Assembly: GCA_021826605.1 (NCBI GenBank)
Contig: JAKAZF010000253.1
Coordinates: 1 to 5,229 of the forward strand
Origin: Planctomycetota bacterium
Lineage (GTDB): Bacteria > Planctomycetota > Phycisphaerae > WQYP01
Direction: 5' to 3'
DNA length: 5,229 nt
Shown here piece by piece: positions 1 to 5,229 of the stretch (position 1 is its first letter; each line of letters starts with the position of its first letter). The position numbers were made by a program, and so were the translations under genes. The notes under the pieces are model-generated. The model worked only from the letters and a program-made list of their open reading frames with translations, was not told where the DNA came from and made no database searches.

Positions 1-718
1 TGGTGAAGCCACGGCCATTGTTACCCACACCGGAGAGGTGTTTGAGGCCGATGCGGTCGTAAGTAATTCAGATGCGGTGTTGACCCATCGGGAATTAGTT
101 GGCGCTGCCGGTCGACGCTTTGAATCGCGCCGAAAATACGAACCGGCTTGTTCGGGTGTGGTCATGTATCTGGGCTTGCGCAAGCGGTACGACCATTTGG
201 CGCATCATAATTTTATATTTTCCCAGAGTGCTGAAGCCGAGTTCCATGATATCTATCAGCGCGGCCAGCCGGCCCAGGACCCCACCTGTTATGTCTGCTG
301 TCCGTCGATGACCGAGCCAGCCGTTGCTCCGCCCGGTGGAGAGGCATTGTACATCCTGGTGCATACGCCTTATCTCCATGACGGACAGGATTGGAAAGCT
401 CTCTATCCGCAATATCGCGGCACCATAATAAAAAAGCTCGCGTCAGCCGGTATGGACGACATTGAAAGCCGCATCGCCGTGGAAGAATTCCTCACACCGC
501 AATCTATTCAGGACAGATACCATGTCTGGAAAGGTGCCATTTACGGTTTGGCCAGCCACGGGCGTCTCACCGGTGCATTCAAACCCGCCAATCGCAGTCC
601 GGATATCAGACGCCTTTATCTGGCCGGCGGCTCGGCCCATCCAGGGCCAGGCATGCCGATGGTGCTGATGTCGGGGTGGATTGCGGCCGACACACTCAGC
701 AAGGATGCGGCTGCGTGA
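1..718 (+). CDS. CrtI/CrtN-family carotenoid desaturase or oxygenase, C-terminal half (5' partial)
   Basis: The frame is open from the left edge (first whole codon at base 2), leaving 238 residues of a family usually near 500, so the N-terminal FAD-binding Rossmann motif lies outside the window. Visible family traits are the segment G-E-V-F-E-A-D-A-V-V-S-N-S-D (residues 11-24), which matches the strand leading back to the FAD domain, the HHNFIFS stretch (68-74), the DPTCYVCCPS block (93-102), and the C-terminal flavin-binding motif LYLAGGSAHPGPGMP (205-219) followed by a hydrophobic helix. Members of this family desaturate or oxidise phytoene, diapophytoene or squalene-derived carotenoids at the membrane, using FAD. 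The motif does not separate a CrtI desaturase from CrtN or CrtP-like enzymes, so I give no symbol. A GTG at base 38 could be mistaken for a start, but family-like residues continue upstream of it. The gene converges on the MalG-type gene. Confidence 0.88.
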   Translation, partial: GEATAIVTHTGEVFEADAVVSNSDAVLTHRELVGAAGRRFESRRKYEPACSGVVMYLGLRKRYDHLAHHNFIFSQSAEAEFHDIYQRGQPAQDPTCYVCCPSMTEPAVAPPGGEALYILVHTPYLHDGQDWKALYPQYRGTIIKKLASAGMDDIESRIAVEEFLTPQSIQDRYHVWKGAIYGLASHGRLTGAFKPANRSPDIRRLYLAGGSAHPGPGMPMVLMSGWIAADTLSKDAAA

Positions 719-769
719 AGCCACGTCGCACGCGCCGCGCTGCCGGCCTCCACCGGGTGGCGCAACGGG

Positions 770-1657
770 TCAATTGCTTTGCACGGCACGGCTTACAAAT
801 CGCTGCGTGAATGAAAAAATAATAAGACATGGCAGCATCGTCAAGGTGGTGGCGGCCAGAAGGTATCCAGGCCGGGAAACCCCATATTCACCCTTGAAAC
901 CCGCCAACGCCAATGATAGCGTGTCGTGGATGGGGTTGTTGATGTACACCAACGGCGCGAGATAGTCATTCCACGCCCCAAGAAAACTGTAAATGGCTAC
1001 GACTGTGATGATCGGTTTGCACAGTGGAAGCATCAATTGACGGTATATTCTGAACCACGTCGCGCCATCCAGACGCGCCGCCTCGATAAGTTCGTCCGGT
1101 ATTTGCATAAATGCCTGCCGAAACAGAAAGATAAAAAAGGGCGACCCAAGCCATGCCGGCGCAATCAACGGCCAATATGTGTTGACCCATCCGAAATCAC
1201 GAAACATCAGATACTGCGGGACGATGGTTGTCTGTGCCGGCAGCATCAATGTAGCAAGCATAATGAGAAATAGCGCATCGCGGCCGGGAAATTTAAATGT
1301 GGCAAAACCGAAACCCACCAGCGATGCCGACGCGATCTGCCCCACCACGCAAAGCGTGGAAACAAAGATCGTATTGGCCAAGGCCTGCGTAAAGTGCATC
1401 TGTCCGGCGGCCGCGGGATAATTATGAAAATCCCATTGGTTCGGCCACAGGTGCAGTCGGCCGCTGATGGCGGTGGAATGGTTCAGCAGGCTTCCGGTAA
1501 GTAAAAAGACAATTGGAAGCAGAAATCCGGCCGAACCGACCAGCAATATGCCATACGCAATCGCATCCATCCATGTCAGGGTTGGACGTACCCGCGGCGG
1601 ATGCGGGTGCCTCACCGGTGCCAAGGGCGGACTAACGGCAATCGGCAGGCCAGTCAT
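770..1657 (-). CDS. MalG-type carbohydrate ABC transporter permease (CUT1-like)
   Basis: This is a 295-residue inner-membrane permease, normal length for MalG/LacG/UgpE-type subunits. A proline-rich cytoplasmic tail of about 28 residues precedes the first membrane helix (about 33-58). Further helices lie near 95-120, 128-148, 160-182, 214-236 and 266-284. The EAA loop that docks the ATPase is intact: ELIEAARLDGATWFRIYRQL at 189-208, then MLPLCKP, keeping the conserved E-A-A, D-G-A and L-P residues. The C-terminus FTQRFVSRAVQSN resembles the usual QRxFVxGLxxGAxKG end but lacks its glycine-rich tail. I chose the ATG at 1657 over the ATG at 1663 because it forms an ATGA overlap with the upstream gene's TGA and sits 7 bases after a GAGGGGG ribosome site. 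It should pair with the fused MalF-type domain to form the transport channel. The exact sugar cannot be read from the sequence. Confidence 0.95.
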   Translation of the reverse strand: MTGLPIAVSPPLAPVRHPHPPRVRPTLTWMDAIAYGILLVGSAGFLLPIVFLLTGSLLNHSTAISGRLHLWPNQWDFHNYPAAAGQMHFTQALANTIFVSTLCVVGQIASASLVGFGFATFKFPGRDALFLIMLATLMLPAQTTIVPQYLMFRDFGWVNTYWPLIAPAWLGSPFFIFLFRQAFMQIPDELIEAARLDGATWFRIYRQLMLPLCKPIITVVAIYSFLGAWNDYLAPLVYINNPIHDTLSLALAGFKGEYGVSRPGYLLAATTLTMLPCLIIFSFTQRFVSRAVQSN

Positions 1658-4026
1658 AACCATACCCCCTCATACGAGACATATCGACGCGCCACGCGGA
1701 ATACCATTATGGTCAGGGCCAGTATAAAAATAAATAATATCCACGATAGCGCCGCCGCATAGCCGAAATGAAAATATTCAAACCCCTGCTGGAAGATGTA
1801 CAGCACATAAAACAGAGATGTATCGCCCGGTCGGCCGTCGGTCATGACCTGCGCCTGGGAAAAAATCTGCAGCGTGCCGATCAGGCTCACCACCAGATTG
1901 AAGAATATAATGGGTGAAAGCATGGGCAGTGTGATGGAAAAAAAGCGTCGCAGCCCGCCGGCCCCATCCATCACAGCCGCCTCGTAAAGACTGCCTGATA
2001 TCCGTGATAAACCCGCCAGATAAATAATGACCGCACCACCCAGCGTCCATAAACTCATGATCACATAGGCAGGTGTCGCCCACAGGCGTGCGTCGGTGCC
2101 GAACCAATCCGGCGGGTGCAATCCCACCAATGCCAGCGGGGGGCGGAGCAATTCATTAATCAGGCCGTGGTGTGTATTAAACATCGTTAACCATAGCGTC
2201 CCCAGGCAGACGCTGCTGACAGCCAGCGGTATGAGAATGATAAACCGAAACACCGCCGCGCCACGCATGGGGCGATGCAGCAACATGGCCAGCACCAGCG
2301 CCAAGCACTGCCCCAGCGGCAGCGCCATGGCCGTGTAAATAAAGGTGATCCAGAGACTGTGTACAAAATGCGGATCGTGAAACAATATCTGCTGATAATT
2401 GGTCAGACCGACAAACCGGGCTGCCGAAAGGGTCGTGACAGGTCGCCATCGCGTCAGCGAAAGAAACAGACTCAGCACCATGGGAAACAATGTCAAACCG
2501 GCAAATCCAGCCAGCCATGGGCTTATAAACGCAAAACCACTCAGCGACTCCTTCGTCCATCTCTGTCGCATCGCCCATAGCAGCACAAACAATCCGCCCA
2601 GCCCAGCCAATACGACGCCGGAGAGAATAAGCTCCGGCCACGGCATGGCCGGAAAGTGCCCACGCCTCAGGGGAGATTGAATAATCGCCTGCCATCGACG
2701 TGCCATTTTCACCGCCGCTTGTTCCGGTGCCGGCGTATCGAGATTAATACTGCCGCCTATCGTATCGCGAAGTAAATGATTAAAGGTGCGATCCTCCCGG
2801 ATACCCGGTGCAATACGCCCGGTGTTCGCCTCTGCCAGAAAAATTTGCGCATGCTCCGGCCGCGTGTGCGGACGCAGAAAATGACGACTCCCGGCCAGCG
2901 ATCGGAGCGATGGAACCGATAAACCTCCACGCGTGGTGATTAATTGCCCTGGTGGTCCGGCAAGATAGGTCAGTAGCTTGAATGCCGCCCGAGGATGCCT
3001 GCATTTCTCGGCCATCCCCCACGCCACCGTCGAAATCAGTGAAACCGGCTTAACACCCCGCACATGGGGGATAGGCACGACATCAAATTGCAGTTGTGGT
3101 TCATCCCGGCATTGCGGTACAAACCATCGCCCCCAAGGTCCGATTACGCCCACGCGCCCGGCCAAAAACGCCCGCAGGGTTCTCTGCGTAAATCCCACGC
3201 CAATATGGTTATAAACCGTACCATCCCGAAATCGCAGGCGACGGATGAAGTGCAGCGCGCTCATGGTGCGATAATTTATTAAATCCAATCCCACACCATG
3301 GTCCGACCCGAAAAAATGACCGCCGAATGTCCACACAATATTTCGCAGCATTCGACTGTTGGTTATCAGGCCGCCTCCGAAAATTCGGGCGTTTCCCGTC
3401 TGGCAGCGCCGGGTTATGGTCTCAACATCACGTTTGTATTGGCTCCACGTCCATCCATTGTACGGTATCGCCAGTTTGGCCAAATGGAATAGCCGCAAAT
3501 TGACAAACATAACCATCGTGCTGAAATCTTTGGGCAGGCCAAAATAGGCCGGACGGCTTTTGTGTCCAAACCGAAATGCACCCAGCACTTCCGGAAAATA
3601 ATTATTGAACCATCGCATCCGCCCCGCGCGCAATCGGCCCTGAATATAGGGATAAAGATTTTTCAGCACATGGTCGTGCACCAGCTCGTGAACCCGCGAT
3701 GCCGATACGTACATCACATCCGGCGGGTCGCCGGCCGCCAGCATGCTGTCAAGTTTGGTGTAATACGGGCCACTGACGGGAATGGGCACTACGCGGATGT
3801 GCGGGTGGCTGTTTTCAAACTGGCCAATCGCCGTTTCGACATCAGATACCTCGTTGGGCGATCCCCAAAACATAACGTGCAGAGTGGTTTTATTTCCATT
3901 GCCCCGATCAATTAACCATGTCTTTCCAACATTCAGAAGCGACCAGAAAAAAACCAGCAGAATTAGAAGTATCACGCCCCATCGCGCAGCGATGGTGTAT
4001 CGGTCACGTTGACGCAGAACTTCCAT
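1654..4026 (-). CDS. Fusion of extracellular solute-binding protein (family 1-like) and MalF-type ABC permease
   Basis: One uninterrupted 790-residue frame joins two parts normally encoded separately. Residues 1-17 are basic and 18-38 form an uncleaved-looking membrane anchor with no lipobox cysteine. Residues 47-455 resemble a sugar-type binding protein: HVMFWGSPNEVSDVETAIGQFENSHP-like opening (50-75), LAAGDPPDVMYVSASRVHEL (96-115), LPKDFSTMVMFVNLRLF (164-180), FLAGRVGVIGPWGRW (287-301) and VAWGMAEKCRHPRAAFKLLTYL (334-355). A second helix (466-486) returns the chain to the cytoplasm, and a MalF-type permease follows (about 495-780) with an EAA loop YEAAVMDGAGGLRRFFSITLP (681-701). The order in-out-in fits a periplasmic receptor tethered to the channel. 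The ATG at 4026 is the first possible start, since an in-frame TAG lies directly before it; the ribosome site is weak (GGGA). It overlaps the MalG-type gene by four bases. The substrate is probably a sugar or oligosaccharide, by family only. Confidence 0.93.
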   Translation of the reverse strand: MEVLRQRDRYTIAARWGVILLILLVFFWSLLNVGKTWLIDRGNGNKTTLHVMFWGSPNEVSDVETAIGQFENSHPHIRVVPIPVSGPYYTKLDSMLAAGDPPDVMYVSASRVHELVHDHVLKNLYPYIQGRLRAGRMRWFNNYFPEVLGAFRFGHKSRPAYFGLPKDFSTMVMFVNLRLFHLAKLAIPYNGWTWSQYKRDVETITRRCQTGNARIFGGGLITNSRMLRNIVWTFGGHFFGSDHGVGLDLINYRTMSALHFIRRLRFRDGTVYNHIGVGFTQRTLRAFLAGRVGVIGPWGRWFVPQCRDEPQLQFDVVPIPHVRGVKPVSLISTVAWGMAEKCRHPRAAFKLLTYLAGPPGQLITTRGGLSVPSLRSLAGSRHFLRPHTRPEHAQIFLAEANTGRIAPGIREDRTFNHLLRDTIGGSINLDTPAPEQAAVKMARRWQAIIQSPLRRGHFPAMPWPELILSGVVLAGLGGLFVLLWAMRQRWTKESLSGFAFISPWLAGFAGLTLFPMVLSLFLSLTRWRPVTTLSAARFVGLTNYQQILFHDPHFVHSLWITFIYTAMALPLGQCLALVLAMLLHRPMRGAAVFRFIILIPLAVSSVCLGTLWLTMFNTHHGLINELLRPPLALVGLHPPDWFGTDARLWATPAYVIMSLWTLGGAVIIYLAGLSRISGSLYEAAVMDGAGGLRRFFSITLPMLSPIIFFNLVVSLIGTLQIFSQAQVMTDGRPGDTSLFYVLYIFQQGFEYFHFGYAAALSWILFIFILALTIMVFRVARRYVSYEGVWL
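1665..1671 (-). promoter_or_regulatory. Ribosome binding site for the MalG-type gene
   Basis: The minus strand reads GAGGGGG, 7 bases before the ATG at 1657 but only one base before the ATG at 1663. This spacing decides the start in favour of 1657. The site lies inside the last codons of the fusion gene, so translation of the two subunits is probably coupled. Confidence 0.7.
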
Positions 4027-4088
4027 CTATTCCCAATCCATTACGTCAGTCGAAACTCTTGCAGAGAGCATCATATGGGCTGCGCGAA

Positions 4089-4116
4089 ATGATACCTCAA
4101 AACGCGTTCCATTCAG
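4089..4116 (-). promoter_or_regulatory. Possible promoter of the transporter operon with an operator-like palindrome
   Basis: On the minus strand, CTGAAT (4116-4111) and TATCAT (4094-4089) are 16 bases apart. They match the sigma-70 -35 and -10 consensus at 3 and 5 of 6 positions. Transcription would begin about 55 bases before the fusion gene's ATG. The 8-base palindrome AACGCGTT (4101-4108) lies between the boxes and has the central CG of LacI-family operators, regulators that often control sugar transporters. The outer flanks are not symmetrical, and no regulator gene is present, so both the promoter and the operator are tentative. Confidence 0.3.
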
Positions 4117-4174
4117 CGCTCGCAAAAATTCCCACTTCGATCATCGATGGGTATTATCGGGGTATTTTAAATGG

Positions 4175-4208
4175 TTGCCAGCTTGTACTGGCAAGCGCTC
4201 GCTTGCCA
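4175..4208. repeat. Two overlapping inverted repeats sharing one arm
   Basis: TTGCCAG (4175-4181) pairs perfectly with CTGGCAA (4188-4194) around a 6-base loop. The same right arm starts a second perfect inverted repeat, TGGCAAGCG (4189-4197) with CGCTTGCCA (4200-4208), separated by only CT. The two hairpins cannot form together because they compete for the middle arm. The element lies about 85 bases past the PAP2 stop codon. Neither strand has a run of T directly after it, so it looks more like a REP-type intergenic palindrome than a standard Rho-independent terminator. Confidence 0.7.
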
Positions 4209-4225
4209 CGCAGGCTCAGGCCTGT

Positions 4226-4245
4226 CCAACCATTGGCGCGGTTGG
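4226..4245. repeat. Short inverted repeat downstream of the PAP2 gene
   Basis: CCAACC (4226-4231) and GGTTGG (4240-4245) are perfectly complementary around an 8-base spacer. On the minus strand it lies about 50 bases after the PAP2 stop codon and before the shared-arm repeats. No T-run follows, so a role in termination or in protecting the mRNA end is only a guess. Confidence 0.4.
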
Positions 4246-4292
4246 TCTCGGATTTCCATAAGCGACCGGCATGTTTCGGCCAGCTTACGTTA

Positions 4293-5015
4293 CTATTCGG
4301 TTGCGTGTTCGGCGTTTGGAGTAAATATCCACTTCTGCCATGCCATAGGAAATTTGGACATCATTCGCCCCGGCAGACCCGTCCAGAGCACCGTACGCAC
4401 AATGACCGTGGCCAAAACCGCCCCGGCCACCACATCCGATGGATAGTGCGCATGGCGAAGCACCCGCTGCACCGCCACATCGCCCGCAAGAAAATAAAAC
4501 AGCGCACGGCCATTGGGGTAAAACCATGCCAACCCTGCCGCCAGGGCAAATGCCCCGCTGGTATGGGCACTGGGAAATGATTGATACGCTGCAGAATGAA
4601 ACCCCATCGCTGGCCCATAAAGACCGTAAATGTGCTGGTGCAGCAGCCACGGCCGGGCACGGCCGAAAAGGCCCTTGAGCAGGTAGCATGCGGCTACCGA
4701 ACAGATGCAGCCGGTGGCGATGGATATCGCCTTCTTGCGTCCGTCCCGGTCCAGCATCGCCACGGCGATGATTACCAGAACTGAACATGTCCACTGGCCC
4801 CATTGCATAAGCATGATCAATTCCAGATTCACATCAGACTTGAACTGGATCGGATGGACAAAAAGCCATTTTGCAATTGGCAGGTCAAAATACAACGCCA
4901 CCAGAAACAAAACCAGTGCAAAGGTAAATTTGCTCCAGCGCGGCCACTTCAGGTCAAAATGCCTCGGTGCTGGCTGATAATAAATTTCAGGAATCTGGGG
5001 CGTTGGTTCAGACAT
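4293..5015 (-). CDS. PAP2-superfamily integral membrane phosphatase
   Basis: This 240-residue membrane protein carries the three phosphatase signatures of the PAP2 (type 2 phosphatidic acid phosphatase) family. They are K-x6-RP as KGLFGRARP (114-122), PSAH (148-151) and R184-x5-H190-x3-D194 within RVLRHAHYPSDVVAG. H151 and H190 are the expected catalytic histidines and D194 the supporting acid. Q183 stands where many members have the serine of SRx5H. About six hydrophobic segments (near 30-54, 63-88, 96-117, 144-164, 170-184, 193-211) give the usual six-helix fold with the active site facing the periplasm. The likely substrate is a lipid phosphate or pyrophosphate such as phosphatidate, phosphatidylglycerophosphate or undecaprenyl pyrophosphate, and the sequence does not decide which. 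I chose the ATG at 5015. A TTG at 5033 is in frame, but it would add six poorly typical residues and it overlaps the GGAG (5031-5028) that probably serves as a ribosome site, although at a long 12-base spacing. Confidence 0.92.
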   Translation of the reverse strand: MSEPTPQIPEIYYQPAPRHFDLKWPRWSKFTFALVLFLVALYFDLPIAKWLFVHPIQFKSDVNLELIMLMQWGQWTCSVLVIIAVAMLDRDGRKKAISIATGCICSVAACYLLKGLFGRARPWLLHQHIYGLYGPAMGFHSAAYQSFPSAHTSGAFALAAGLAWFYPNGRALFYFLAGDVAVQRVLRHAHYPSDVVAGAVLATVIVRTVLWTGLPGRMMSKFPMAWQKWIFTPNAEHATE

Positions 5016-5050
5016 CAGTAAAAAAAACTCCAAAACAGAATCAAAGACTA

Positions 5051-5079
5051 GTTATGTTAATGCCGCAAAATGAAAGCAA
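5051..5079 (-). promoter_or_regulatory. Possible promoter of the PAP2 gene
   Basis: On the minus strand, TTGCTT (5079-5074) and CATAAC (5056-5051) are separated by 17 bases in a locally AT-rich stretch. They match the sigma-70 consensus at 3 and 4 of 6 positions. Transcription would start roughly 30 bases before the ATG at 5015, a sensible leader length. The match is weak and rests on spacing and position. Confidence 0.25.
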
Positions 5080-5105
5080 GATGAAAACCCGCCACCACCC
5101 GTGGC

Positions 5106-5122
5106 GCGGACGTCCCGTCCGC
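5106..5122. repeat. REP-like GC-rich hairpin
   Basis: GCGGACG (5106-5112) and CGTCCGC (5116-5122) form a perfect 7-bp stem with a TCC loop. No T-run follows on either strand, so it is not a typical terminator. It sits between the PAP2 promoter region and the tandem repeat. A short, GC-rich, compact palindrome between genes is the kind of element that often occurs in many copies in a genome, but the copy number cannot be judged from this window. Confidence 0.5.
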
Positions 5123-5137
5123 ATCGGGAATCTCTCA

Positions 5138-5168
5138 CCCACCACCCTGAACCCACCACCCTGAACCC
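5138..5168 (-). other. Potential G-quadruplex motif upstream of the PAP2 gene
   Basis: The minus strand has five GGG tracts (complements of 5138-5140, 5145-5147, 5152-5154, 5159-5161 and 5166-5168), each separated by exactly four bases (TGGT or TTCA). This satisfies the usual G3-N1-7 four-tract rule with one spare tract. It follows directly from the 14-base tandem repeat. It lies about 120 bases before the PAP2 start, on the coding strand, probably upstream of the transcription start. Folding in the cell is not shown. Confidence 0.55.
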
Positions 5169-5179
5169 GCCACCGCGTA
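5138..5179. repeat. 14-base tandem repeat, two exact copies and one degenerate
   Basis: CCCACCACCCTGAA occurs at 5138-5151 and again, identically, at 5152-5165. A third unit, CCCGCCACCGCGTA (5166-5179), matches at most of its first nine positions and then diverges. A related CCCGCCACCACCC lies at 5088-5100, before the hairpin, suggesting a larger simple-repeat patch. There is no open reading frame of credible protein character across it. Confidence 0.8.
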
Positions 5180-5229
5180 CCCGCACGGTCGATACACCGG
5201 TCAGAGGTAATCCTGACGCAGGCACTTTT

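Noticed and set aside
450..470. Possibility that the receptor-permease fusion is a sequencing artefact joining two genes
   Set aside because: These coordinates are residue numbers of the fusion protein. The frame is continuous with protein-like composition, and the extra helix at 466-486 makes the topology consistent, so a real fusion is the simpler reading; resequencing could still overturn this.
719..769. Possible bidirectional terminator between the convergent carotenoid and MalG-type genes
   Set aside because: The best hairpin (750-760, CCAC/GTGG) has only a 4-bp stem with a 3-base loop, and no T-run follows on either strand.
2177..2695. Minus-strand open frame of 172 codons inside the fusion gene
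   Set aside because: It is an alternative-frame shadow of the permease region; the real frame carries the helices and the EAA motif.
3918..4580. Plus-strand open frame of 220 codons spanning the gap between the fusion gene and the PAP2 gene
   Set aside because: It lies opposite two well-supported minus-strand genes, its translation is rich in R, H, P and Q with no recognisable motif, and it has no convincing ribosome site.
4285..4803. Minus-strand open frame of 172 codons inside the PAP2 gene
   Set aside because: It overlaps the PAP2 frame, which has all three catalytic motifs. The overlapping translation is glycine-, arginine- and cysteine-rich and resembles nothing.
5200..5229. Hairpin-like GTCAG/CTGAC followed by TTTT at the right edge, possibly a terminator
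   Set aside because: The stem is only 5 bp, the T-run starts about 11 bases after it and is cut by the window end, and no plus-strand gene precedes it.

Overview
The window most resembles a planctomycete-like bacterium, perhaps of the Phycisphaerae type. This is inferred from gene architecture and protein flavour, not from a marker gene: a sugar-type ABC transporter whose solute-binding domain is fused to a permease, a CrtI-type carotenoid desaturase/oxygenase with a HPGPGMP C-terminal motif, moderately GC-rich DNA, and short GC-rich hairpin repeats between genes. There is no rRNA, tRNA, CRISPR array, transposase or phage gene.

Layout. Bases 1-718 (+) hold the C-terminal half of a CrtI/CrtN-type FAD-dependent carotenoid enzyme, cut by the left edge. 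It converges on a minus-strand block across a gap of about 50 bases. That block, read right to left, is: a PAP2-type integral membrane phosphatase (5015 to 4293), a 266-base gap, a 790-residue fusion of an extracellular solute-binding protein and a MalF-type permease (4026 to 1654), and a MalG-type permease (1657 to 770). The last two overlap by an ATGA and clearly form one operon.

How the genes work together. The fusion protein and MalG should form the heterodimeric membrane part of a CUT1-like (carbohydrate) importer. Its receptor is tethered to one permease subunit instead of being a free periplasmic or lipid-anchored protein. No ATP-binding subunit is present here, so one must be encoded elsewhere. 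The PAP2 protein probably dephosphorylates a lipid (pyro)phosphate and has no evident link to the transporter. The carotenoid gene belongs to a unit lying mostly to the left.

Non-coding DNA. The 4027-4292 gap contains two overlapping inverted repeats that share one arm, another short hairpin, and a weak promoter with a palindrome between its boxes. The 5016-5229 stretch upstream of the PAP2 gene contains a weak promoter, a perfect 7-bp hairpin, and a 14-base tandem repeat. On the PAP2 coding strand that repeat gives five GGG tracts spaced exactly 7 bases apart, which fits a G-quadruplex.

The most unusual feature is the receptor-permease fusion. I see no wholly new multi-gene system in this window.
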